Shown: in pieces, positions 57,523-64,000 of the stretch
Numbering within the stretch: position 1 is the stretch's first letter
Layout: each line of letters starts with the position of its first letter
Source of the DNA: Ferrimonas pelagia
GTDB taxonomy: Bacteria > Pseudomonadota > Gammaproteobacteria > Enterobacterales > Shewanellaceae
NCBI RefSeq assembly: GCF_039543565.1
Contig: NZ_BAABJZ010000102.1
Location: 1-64,000, forward strand
Length of the DNA: 64,000 bases
Reading direction: 5' to 3'
Translations under genes and position numbers: made by a program
Notes under the pieces: model-generated
Seen by the model: the letters and a program-made list of their open reading frames with translations, nothing else
What the model was told of the DNA's origin: nothing
Databases searched by the model: none

Positions 57523-60500
57523 TTAGCCGTCGCCGAGCGACAGCAGGGTGGTGTTGCCGCCGATGGCGGTGATGTTGTTGCTGATGGTTTTCTCGGTGAT
57601 AAAGCGGGTCAGATAGTGGGGGCCACCGGCTTTGGGACCAGTGCCGGACAGGCCTTGGCCACCGAAAGGCTGGACGCCGACGACGGCCCCGATCTGGTTG
57701 CGGTTGATGTAGGCGTTGCCGGCGTTGATGGCGTGGGCCACCTTCAGGGCGCTGCCTTCGTTGCGACTGTGGATGCCGAAGGTTAGGCCAAAACCGGTGC
57801 CGTTGATCTGGGCGATCACCTGCTCGAGCTCGGCGGCGCGATAGCGGATCACATGCAGGATCGGACCAAAGTGTTCCTGCTCCAGCTGGTCGATGTGATC
57901 GATCTCGACCGCGGTGGGGGCAACAAAATGGCCGTGGGTACAGTCGTCCGAAAGCGGGGTTTGAGCGATCAAGCGGCCTTGCTGGCAGATCCGATCGATA
58001 TGCGCCTGCAGATTGGCGCGGGCATTGGCGTCGATCACCGGACCCACATCGGTCTTGTATTGGGCGGGCAGGCCGACATGCAGCTCGGCCATTGCGCCTT
58101 TGAGCAGGGTCAGGACCCGATCGGCCACGTCGTCCTGCACATACAAGACCCGTAGGGCGGAGCAGCGTTGGCCGGCGCTCTGGAAGGCGGAATGCACCAC
58201 ATCGGTGATCACCTGCTCCGGCAGCGAGGTGGAGTCCACCAGCATGGCGTTTTGGCCGCCGGTTTCGGCAATTAAGGGAACGATGGCGCCTTCGCGTGCC
58301 GCCAGGCTGCGGTTGATCCTTTTGGCCGTTGCGGTGGAGCCGGTAAAGCAGATCCCGCTGATCCGCTCATCGTTGGTCAGGCGCGGACCGATCTCTGCGC
58401 CTCGGCCCGGCAGCAGTTGCAATACATCGCCGGGGATCCCGGCCTGGTGCGCCAGCTCGGTGGCGCGGAAGGCGACCAGGTTGGTCTGCTCGGCGGGCTT
58501 GGCGATGACGCTGTTGCCGGTCACCAGCGCGGCAACCACCTGACCGAGGAAGATCGCCAACGGGAAGTTCCATGGACTGATACACAGGAAGGTGCCACGG
58601 CCCTGCAGCATCAGTTCGTTGCGTTCACCGGTGGGGCCGGGAAGCCGAGTTGGGGTGCTCATCATCTCGCGTGCTTGCACCGCATAATAGCGACAGAAGT
58701 CGACCGCCTCTCTGATCTCATCGATGCCGTCCTGCAGCCCTTTGCCCGCTTCGCGGGTGCACAGGGCGATCAGCTCCGCTTCGTTGTCTTCCAGCAGATC
58801 CGCCAGCCGCTCGATGGCGGCAGCCCGTGTCGCCACGGGTTGTGCATCCCAATGGGGGAAGGCTGCAGTGGCGCGCACCAGCGCCTCTTCGATCTCATCT
58901 TCGTGGCTGAAGTGGACTTGGCCGACCGTGGTGCGGCTATCGAATGGGCTGCTCACCGCTTGGGCTTCGCCGCGATGACGGATCTCGCCGTCGATCAGCG
59001 GGCCACCTTGCCACTGATGTTGGTGAAACGCTTTGATCTGAGCGAAGAAGGGCTGGGCTTGGGCGGCTATGTTCATATTCAGTCCTTTTGAATTAACGCG
59101 CGTTTTACCGAAGATCCCCGCCGGTTGTGGGATCCGATGGTTGGCCAGGCTGGGGGCGGCCTTCAGCGTCTGAAGTGGATGCGTGATCAGGCTGTCGATC
59201 GGGGTATTGGGATCGACCAGTTTGTGGACAAAGGAGGTATTGGCCCCGTTCTCCAACAGGCGGCGTACCAGGTAGGGCAGCAGATCCTTATGGGCACCGA
59301 CCGGGGCGTAGATCCGCACCTTCAGGCCAGGAACCTCTTGCAACAAGGTGTCGTACAGCTCCTGCCCCATGCCGTGCAGACGTTGAAACTCAAAATCCCG
59401 CTCACCGGCTAAGGTGAGCAGCGTGGCGGCGGTCTGCGCGTTGTGGCTGGCAAACTGGGGATAGATCCGGCCTAAGGTGGCGTCACTGAGCAGGTAGCGG
59501 GCGCACGCCAGATAGGACACGTCAGTGCCGGCTTTGCGGGTGAACACCGGGTAGCCGTCGTAGCCGCCCTGTTGCGCCCACTTTATCTCACTGTCCCAGT
59601 AGGCGCCTTTGACCAGGCGCAGAGGGATCAGATCCCCCTGCTCGCCAGCCAAGGCATTCACCCAGGCCAAGACCGGCAGGGCTCGTTTGGAGTAGGCCTG
59701 CACCACCAGTCCCAGATTGCCCCAGCCCTGAGTCTGCGGCGCCCGGTAGAGTGCTTCAAACAGCTTGAGCGATAGCTCAAGGCGATCGGCCTCTTCGGCG
59801 TCAATGGAGATCCCCACATCGACGCGTCGCGCCAGCTCGATCAGCGCCAGGACCGTGGCTTTGAGCTCGACTAGGACGCGCTGCTCGTTGGCCACCTCAT
59901 AGCGCGGGTGCAGTGCCGACAGCTTGATGGAGATGGTGGGCCGTGGCGCTTGGCTGGGATCGTAACTGTGGTTGCCCAGCGCGACGATGGCCTGGCGGTA
60001 TTCCTGCAGGTAGCGATCGGCGTCGTCCCGGGTCAGGCCGGCTTCCCCCAACATGTCGTAGGAGTGGGTATAGCCCAAGGCCCGGTTGTCTTCGCTGTGA
60101 CTTAGTGCCTCGCCGATATCCCGGCCCAGCACGAACTGCTTGCCCATGATCTTCATGGCGGCGTACATCGCCTGGCGGATCACCGGTTCGCCCATCTTAT
60201 TGACCAGACGGCTGAGTAGGCCGGCGGGCGAACCGTCGACGTTTTTATCCAGCGTGACCAGCTTGCCGGTGAGCATCAGGCCCCAGGTGGACGCATTGAC
60301 CAGCAATGAGTCGCTGCCCTTAAGGTGCTTGCCCCAGTTGGCGCCCGACAGCTTGTCCTCGATCAGCGCGTCGGCAGTCGCCGCATCGGGGATCCGCAAC
60401 AGCGCTTCGGCCAAACACATCAGGATGATCCCCTCCTGTGTTTCCAGGCTGTATTGCTGCAGGAAGGCGTCGATCCCGACATTCAACCCCTTCTTCTCAA

Positions 60501-60699
60501 ACTGACGCACCTTGGCCACCATCTGGTGGGCGCGCTCAGTGATCTGAGCGATCTGCTCCGGCTCATCGGGCACGAGTTTGAGCAGGTGTTGCAGGTAGCT
60601 GGATTCGTCCACGCTGTAGTTGGCGCTGATGGCGTCAAACAGCTCGGACAGAGGGGGAGAGGGGCGCTGGGCATCGAGCAGTGGACTGGGATCAAACAT
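57523..60699 (-). CDS. putA: Bifunctional proline dehydrogenase / pyrroline-5-carboxylate dehydrogenase
   Basis: A 1058-residue PutA from ATG 60699, which has GAGGA 6 bases upstream. The FAD-dependent proline dehydrogenase barrel (about 180-480) shows RPTISIKLSALHPRYE and RLVKGAYWDSEIKWAQ; the aldehyde dehydrogenase domain (about 560-1020) has ETGGQNAM and nucleophile Cys in SAGQRCSALR. A substrate channel links both sites, converting proline to glutamate. The ribbon-helix-helix DNA-binding segment of the 1320-residue E. coli protein is absent, so it cannot autoregulate. Peripheral inner-membrane enzyme. Confidence 0.96.
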   Translation of the reverse strand: MFDPSPLLDAQRPSPPLSELFDAISANYSVDESSYLQHLLKLVPDEPEQIAQITERAHQMVAKVRQFEKKGLNVGIDAFLQQYSLETQEGIILMCLAEALLRIPDAATADALIEDKLSGANWGKHLKGSDSLLVNASTWGLMLTGKLVTLDKNVDGSPAGLLSRLVNKMGEPVIRQAMYAAMKIMGKQFVLGRDIGEALSHSEDNRALGYTHSYDMLGEAGLTRDDADRYLQEYRQAIVALGNHSYDPSQAPRPTISIKLSALHPRYEVANEQRVLVELKATVLALIELARRVDVGISIDAEEADRLELSLKLFEALYRAPQTQGWGNLGLVVQAYSKRALPVLAWVNALAGEQGDLIPLRLVKGAYWDSEIKWAQQGGYDGYPVFTRKAGTDVSYLACARYLLSDATLGRIYPQFASHNAQTAATLLTLAGERDFEFQRLHGMGQELYDTLLQEVPGLKVRIYAPVGAHKDLLPYLVRRLLENGANTSFVHKLVDPNTPIDSLITHPLQTLKAAPSLANHRIPQPAGIFGKTRVNSKGLNMNIAAQAQPFFAQIKAFHQHQWQGGPLIDGEIRHRGEAQAVSSPFDSRTTVGQVHFSHEDEIEEALVRATAAFPHWDAQPVATRAAAIERLADLLEDNEAELIALCTREAGKGLQDGIDEIREAVDFCRYYAVQAREMMSTPTRLPGPTGERNELMLQGRGTFLCISPWNFPLAIFLGQVVAALVTGNSVIAKPAEQTNLVAFRATELAHQAGIPGDVLQLLPGRGAEIGPRLTNDERISGICFTGSTATAKRINRSLAAREGAIVPLIAETGGQNAMLVDSTSLPEQVITDVVHSAFQSAGQRCSALRVLYVQDDVADRVLTLLKGAMAELHVGLPAQYKTDVGPVIDANARANLQAHIDRICQQGRLIAQTPLSDDCTHGHFVAPTAVEIDHIDQLEQEHFGPILHVIRYRAAELEQVIAQINGTGFGLTFGIHSRNEGSALKVAHAINAGNAYINRNQIGAVVGVQPFGGQGLSGTGPKAGGPHYLTRFITEKTISNNITAIGGNTTLLSLGDG

Positions 60700-60871
60700 G
60701 GGCATTCCTCGTCGGCACCGGCCTAGGGTGCGTTTCCATTTTGTATACAATGTTTGGATCGAGGTCGCAGTATATCGCCAAAGTGTGAGCGGAAGTAGTG
60801 CTAGGGCAAAGGGCAGAAAGGGGCTGGGTAGGAAAGAAAATGAAACGCCGGAACCGGCTGGGATTAATAAC

Positions 60872-60898
60872 AGAAAACAGGCCAGAAAGGCCTGTTTT
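60872..60898 (-). terminator. Intrinsic terminator of the TIGR04211 gene
   Basis: Stem AACAGGCC/GGCCTGTT with an AGAAA loop, flanked by A- and T-runs on both sides, so it may work in either direction. It lies about 30 bases past the stop. Confidence 0.85.
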
Positions 60899-60924
60899 CG
60901 ATAGCTTTACCTAGGTGGCTTAGC

Positions 60925-61512
60925 TTACATCCAGTGGTCGTTTTTCTTGCGACGTTTTGGACGTGGCAGATACGCCAAGATCAAGCCAAGCACCAGACCG
61001 ACACCGCCGATGGCGCCACCCTGCTTGAGCCAGATAAAGCGCTCATTGTTCTGCAGCGTGCTGACCTGTGCCTTGAGACGCTCATTCTCGCTGGTGACAC
61101 TCTCAAGCTGGCGCTGTTGGCTGATATTGGCCTCTTGCTGCTGACTGCTGGCGCCCGCCAGTTCATCGCGCTCGGCGGTGATCTTAGCCAGCTGGGCACG
61201 GGTGTCTGCCAGTGCCGTTTCCAGCTTAGGTACCTGAGTGCGGAAGCTGGGACCGGCGCTGAGAAACTCGCTGCGGATCCAGCCGGTACGGCCTTGGCTG
61301 TCACGCACCTTGCTGAAATCACCTGAGCTCTCATTCAATGAGGTCAGGCCTTCGCCGGCTTTGACGCTGCCCAGGATCCGAAACTGGGTGCTGGGACCGG
61401 CTTGTAAGTAGATGTACACGTCTTCCGAGACGGAGTGCTTTGCTTCCTGCGCGAAACTCTGGATGCTGAAGGCGCTCAGGCACAACAGCAGAGTGGTAAT
61501 GCGTTTTAACAT
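60925..61512 (-). CDS. TIGR04211-family SH3 and coiled-coil membrane protein (YgiM-like)
   Basis: A 195-residue protein. Signal peptide (IQSFA), a bacterial SH3 domain at about 25-90 (VYIYLQAGPSTQFRILGSVKAGEGL...GRTGWI), a coiled coil at 95-160 and a C-terminal membrane helix (IGGVGLVLGLILAYLP) followed by a basic cytoplasmic tail PRPKRRKKN. The family is widely linked to ygiF-type CYTH genes, as here. Its function is unestablished but SH3 and coiled coil suggest a cell-wall or envelope scaffold. Confidence 0.9.
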   Translation of the reverse strand: MLKRITTLLLCLSAFSIQSFAQEAKHSVSEDVYIYLQAGPSTQFRILGSVKAGEGLTSLNESSGDFSKVRDSQGRTGWIRSEFLSAGPSFRTQVPKLETALADTRAQLAKITAERDELAGASSQQQEANISQQRQLESVTSENERLKAQVSTLQNNERFIWLKQGGAIGGVGLVLGLILAYLPRPKRRKKNDHWM

Positions 61513-61642
61513 AGTTTTTCGACCCGAATTGTGGGGAGCCCATGCTAGGAGATCGACACTGAGGTGACAAGCCTTAAACCGGGAAAATCAGTCGCTGGCG
61601 CGTCCGGACTGTGACAAAGGCTTGAACTTTGTTCGCAAGATC

Positions 61643-61668
61643 AAAAAAGGGGCCTTTCGGCCCCTTTT
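61643..61668 (-). terminator. Intrinsic terminator of pit
   Basis: Stem AAAAGGGGCC/GGCCCC with TTTC loop; TTTTTTGATC follows on the minus strand. Confidence 0.88.
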
Positions 61669-61683
61669 GTCGTGCGACTGGAT

Positions 61684-62952
61684 TTAGCTCATGATGGTGC
61701 GGATCACCGTGAAGATCACGATGGACAGAGCCGCACCAGCAGGCAGGGTGATGACCCAGCTCACCACGATGTTGCGCACCACACCCAGGTTCAGCGCGGC
61801 GATCCCGCGGGCCATACCGACACCCAGTACCGCACCGACCAAGGTTTGGGTGGTGGAGATCGGCAGACCGGTACCGGAGGCGATCACCACGGTCGAAGCG
61901 GCAGCCAGCTCGGCGGCAAAACCACGGCTTGGGGTCAGGTGGGTGATCTTGGTGCCGATGGTGGCGATCACGCGTTTACCCAGGATGGCTAGACCGGCGA
62001 CGATACCGATGGCACCCAGCGGCAGGATCCACCATACCAGCGGGGCTTTATCTGGGATCTCACCGCCCGCTTGAACAATGGTAACCACAGCGGCCAGAGG
62101 GCCGATGGCGTTGGCCACGTCGTTCGAGCCGTGGGCAAAAGCCATACAACAGGCGGTGGCGACCATCAGGATGCCGAACACCTTCTCGACGTTGCCAAAC
62201 TGGGTGTCACGATCCGCTTTCGGATCGAACTTCAGGCGGCTGATGGCCACTTTACCGATCATGCCGATGGCAGCAGCCAAGGCCAGTGACAGGCCGTAGG
62301 CTTCCAGGGTAGAGAAGTTCATACCCAGGTGACGCAGACCCTTTGTCACGGTAACCAGTGCCATGATAAAGGCGGCAAAGGCCATGTAATAAGGCACGTA
62401 ACGCTTGGCGTTTTCCAGCGGCTTATCGGTGTCAAAGATCAGCTTTTGCGCGGTCTGGAAGATCAGGTAGGCAATGAAACCGGAGATGGCCGGAGTGATG
62501 ATCCAGGAGCCAACGATACCCGCGACTTTGCCCCAGGCAACCACTTCGGTGCCCACGCCGACCGCGGCGAAGCCAATGATGGCGCCGATGATGGAGTGGG
62601 TGGTGGAAACAGGCCAGCCCAACCAGGAGGCGGCGACCAGCCAGACACCCGCCGCAAGCAGCGCGGAGATCATGCCGTACACCATCAACTCAGGCTGATG
62701 GGTAAAGTAGCTGGCATCGATGATGCCACTGCGGATGGTGTTGGTCACCTCGCCACCGGCCAAATAGGCCCCGGCAAATTCAAACACCATCGCGATGATG
62801 ATGGCTTGCTTGATGGTCAGTGCGCCGGAGCCCACGGAGGTGCCCATTGCGTTTGCGACGTCGTTGGCGCCGATACCGAAGGCCATCAAAAAGCCAAACA
62901 GTGCCGCGGCGAGGATCAGCCACGGGCCATTAGTTACCAGTACTTCTACCAT
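61684..62952 (-). CDS. pit: Low-affinity inorganic phosphate transporter (PiT family)
   Basis: A 422-residue inner-membrane symporter with about ten helices. The duplicated PiT signature GANDVANAMGTSVGSGAL (N-terminal) and HGSNDVANAIGPLAAV (C-terminal) is diagnostic. It moves phosphate with a divalent cation and proton or sodium. A DUF47 (PhoU-like) gene precedes it by about 40 bases in the same operon, and Pho boxes lie upstream of that gene. Two GlxISTT loops (GWPVSTTHS and GLPISTTQT) are also typical. Confidence 0.95.
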   Translation of the reverse strand: MVEVLVTNGPWLILAAALFGFLMAFGIGANDVANAMGTSVGSGALTIKQAIIIAMVFEFAGAYLAGGEVTNTIRSGIIDASYFTHQPELMVYGMISALLAAGVWLVAASWLGWPVSTTHSIIGAIIGFAAVGVGTEVVAWGKVAGIVGSWIITPAISGFIAYLIFQTAQKLIFDTDKPLENAKRYVPYYMAFAAFIMALVTVTKGLRHLGMNFSTLEAYGLSLALAAAIGMIGKVAISRLKFDPKADRDTQFGNVEKVFGILMVATACCMAFAHGSNDVANAIGPLAAVVTIVQAGGEIPDKAPLVWWILPLGAIGIVAGLAILGKRVIATIGTKITHLTPSRGFAAELAAASTVVIASGTGLPISTTQTLVGAVLGVGMARGIAALNLGVVRNIVVSWVITLPAGAALSIVIFTVIRTIMS

Positions 62953-62994
62953 GGTAAAACCTTGTTAAGGAAACCTATTTAAATCGGGTATGGG

Positions 62995-63672
62995 TTAGGA
63001 ACGAGCCAGCATGAGTTCCAGACGGGCGCCGACGCGCTCGGCCAGATCAGCCAGATCACCGATCCACTCGAGGATCTTGTAGAGGAACATCACATCCACC
63101 GCATTGAGCTCGCTTTCCAGCTGAAACAATTGGCGACGGAGTTGAATTTGCATGGAGTCGGTGTCGTCTTCGATGGTATCCAGTTGCTGGATCATCTCTT
63201 CCACCAGTTTGACTTCACGACCGCGGAAACCGGTTTCCAGCAGATCATCAAGTTCGTTAATGGCTTTATCGGCTTGCAGGACGGCGTCGATGCAACGCTC
63301 CACATAGGCGCGGAAGGTTTCTTGCATCGGCTCTGGGATCAGCATCTCACGACCGATCACGCGGCCGGCGATATCCTTGGCCTTGTTGGCGATCTTGTCT
63401 TGTTGGGTCACCATCTCTAGCAGATCGGTGCGCTGTACCGGCATGAAGATCCCGCTAGGCAGGCCCATGCGGATCTCGCGCTTGAGGGTATCCGCGTCAC
63501 GCTCCAGCTGGCTGATCTCTTTTTGCAGCTTGGTGGCTGTGTCCCAATCTTTGGCCAAAACGGCGTCAAAGAAAGGAGTCAGCAATTTTGCTGACGCGCT
63601 GATCTTCGCAATGTGTTGTTCAAGCGGTTTAATTGGCGACTTCGCGAAGACGCCCAAGAAATTTACCGGCAT
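62995..63672 (-). CDS. DUF47/TIGR00153 PhoU-like protein
   Basis: A 225-residue all-helical protein from ATG 63672 (MPVNFLGVFAKSPIKPLEQH). It shows the metal-binding Glu/Asp pattern of PhoU-like domains (ETGFRGREVKLVEEMI, DTIEDDTDSM). Partners of Pit transporters, they are thought to regulate phosphate uptake, but no biochemical role is settled. Upstream frame to 63723 lacks start signals. The pair with pit is conserved in many bacteria. Confidence 0.92.
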   Translation of the reverse strand: MPVNFLGVFAKSPIKPLEQHIAKISASAKLLTPFFDAVLAKDWDTATKLQKEISQLERDADTLKREIRMGLPSGIFMPVQRTDLLEMVTQQDKIANKAKDIAGRVIGREMLIPEPMQETFRAYVERCIDAVLQADKAINELDDLLETGFRGREVKLVEEMIQQLDTIEDDTDSMQIQLRRQLFQLESELNAVDVMFLYKILEWIGDLADLAERVGARLELMLARS

Positions 63673-63821
63673 GGCCTTTATCCTGAATGGTGCCTGATTG
63701 TTTGGCGAGCGAATCATACTCATTTGAAGAGAATCCGCAACACGTAATCTGGTGCATAAAAAACCTTAGTCTAAGTCAGAACCCGACAAGAGTGGGGATT
63801 TTGACGAACCGTAATCTATGG

Positions 63822-63864
63822 CAGTTATATGACAGCTATATGACAGTGTGACAATCAAATGACA
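63822..63864 (-). promoter_or_regulatory. Pho boxes upstream of the DUF47-pit operon
   Basis: On the minus strand CTGTCATATAGCTGTCATAT carries two TGTCA repeats 11 bases apart, matching the PhoB consensus CTGTCAT-N4-CTGTCAT. Two more TGTCA repeats, again 11 apart, lie just upstream (TGTCATTTGATTGTCAC). The arrangement predicts PhoB control of the phosphate transporter operon. The divergent CYTH gene starts 35 bases further on and could be affected too. Confidence 0.8.
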
Positions 63865-63898
63865 TCGCGCTGAATTGTTTATGAAAAATGGAGTGTCC

Positions 63899-64000
63899 AT
63901 GGAGATCGAGATCAAGCTTTTGTTGAATGATCCCAAGCAAATTTCGGAATTGGCGCAATGTCGATGGCCAGGTGCGCTGAGTGTGATAACCCGCTCAGAT
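63899..64000 (+). CDS. CYTH-domain inorganic triphosphatase (YgiF-like), 5' end only
   Basis: Thirty-four codons to the window edge. MEIEIKLLLNDPKQISEL carries the E-x-E-x-K signature at the start of CYTH triphosphatases, whose acidic residues bind metal and whose Lys binds triphosphate. In E. coli ygiF has the same start and neighbours ygiM, the relative of the TIGR04211 gene here. The rest of the protein, probably with a CHAD domain, lies outside. Confidence 0.8.
   Translation, partial: MEIEIKLLLNDPKQISELAQCRWPGALSVITRSD

Overview
The window reads as chromosomal DNA of a high-GC gammaproteobacterium near the Ferrimonas/Shewanella/Aeromonas group. Supporting features are the rpsU-yqeY-dnaG-rpoD block divergent from tsaD, plsY/folB/folK/uppP/cca downstream, an exeA/exeB-type pair, a roughly 1058-residue PutA without a DNA-binding N-terminus, pyrB-pyrI behind an attenuator, and the TIGR04211 protein followed by pit and the start of a CYTH gene. 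Ferrimonas is my best guess; this is inference and no database was consulted. Genes are dense and mostly housekeeping. I see no tRNA, rRNA, CRISPR array, phage or complete mobile element.

Layout. 1-1350: transposon debris (a transposase C-terminus, a 5'-truncated IS10-like IS4-family transposase with its right inverted repeat), a dispersed non-coding element, and about five 57-bp tandem repeats ending 4 bp from a protein kinase gene. 1354-13150: kinase, a Cys-rich protein, thiopurine methyltransferase, an ATGA-coupled GCS2-ligase/zinc-hydrolase pair, RNase HI, an NlpC/P60 lipoprotein, a hotdog-like protein, a SYLF protein and a cysteine synthase-glutaredoxin fusion. 13221-19380: exported acetamidase-family protein, dipeptidyl peptidase IV, small outer-membrane-type protein, and an OhrR-like regulator divergent from an NADPH oxidoreductase across two operator-like palindromes. 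19408-23400: arfA with an RNase III-type hairpin around its stop codon, a 47-residue membrane protein, hemL, and pyrB-pyrI with promoter, leader peptide and attenuator. 23408-31232: ClC channel, erpA, bitopic coiled-coil proteins, a Sel1-TonB-Sel1 protein with a broken paralogue downstream, and sdaA. 31277-39084: sdaC with a dense regulatory region, TauE exporter, yjjX-type NTPase, csdA-csdE, a beta-barrel protein, tcdA and a porin with a consensus CRP site.

39396-45021: a composite of a membrane sensor domain and a c-type cytochrome fragment, chrA, an Arg-rich small ORF, a GNAT enzyme, a REC-CheC regulator coupled to a PAS-GGDEF cyclase, and a crotonase. 45092-54772: rpoD, dnaG, yqeY, rpsU, then tsaD, plsY, folB-folK, uppP and cca. 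54881-64000: gspA/gspB (exeA/exeB), putA, the TIGR04211 SH3 protein, and a DUF47-pit phosphate operon with Pho boxes between it and the CYTH gene.

I did not find a clearly new multi-gene system. The observations most worth checking are the arfA hairpin, the repeat array beside the kinase, the pyrBI leader, the sdaC and pit control regions, the sensor/cytochrome composite, the CysK-glutaredoxin fusion and the coupled GCS2/AspA-type enzyme pair.
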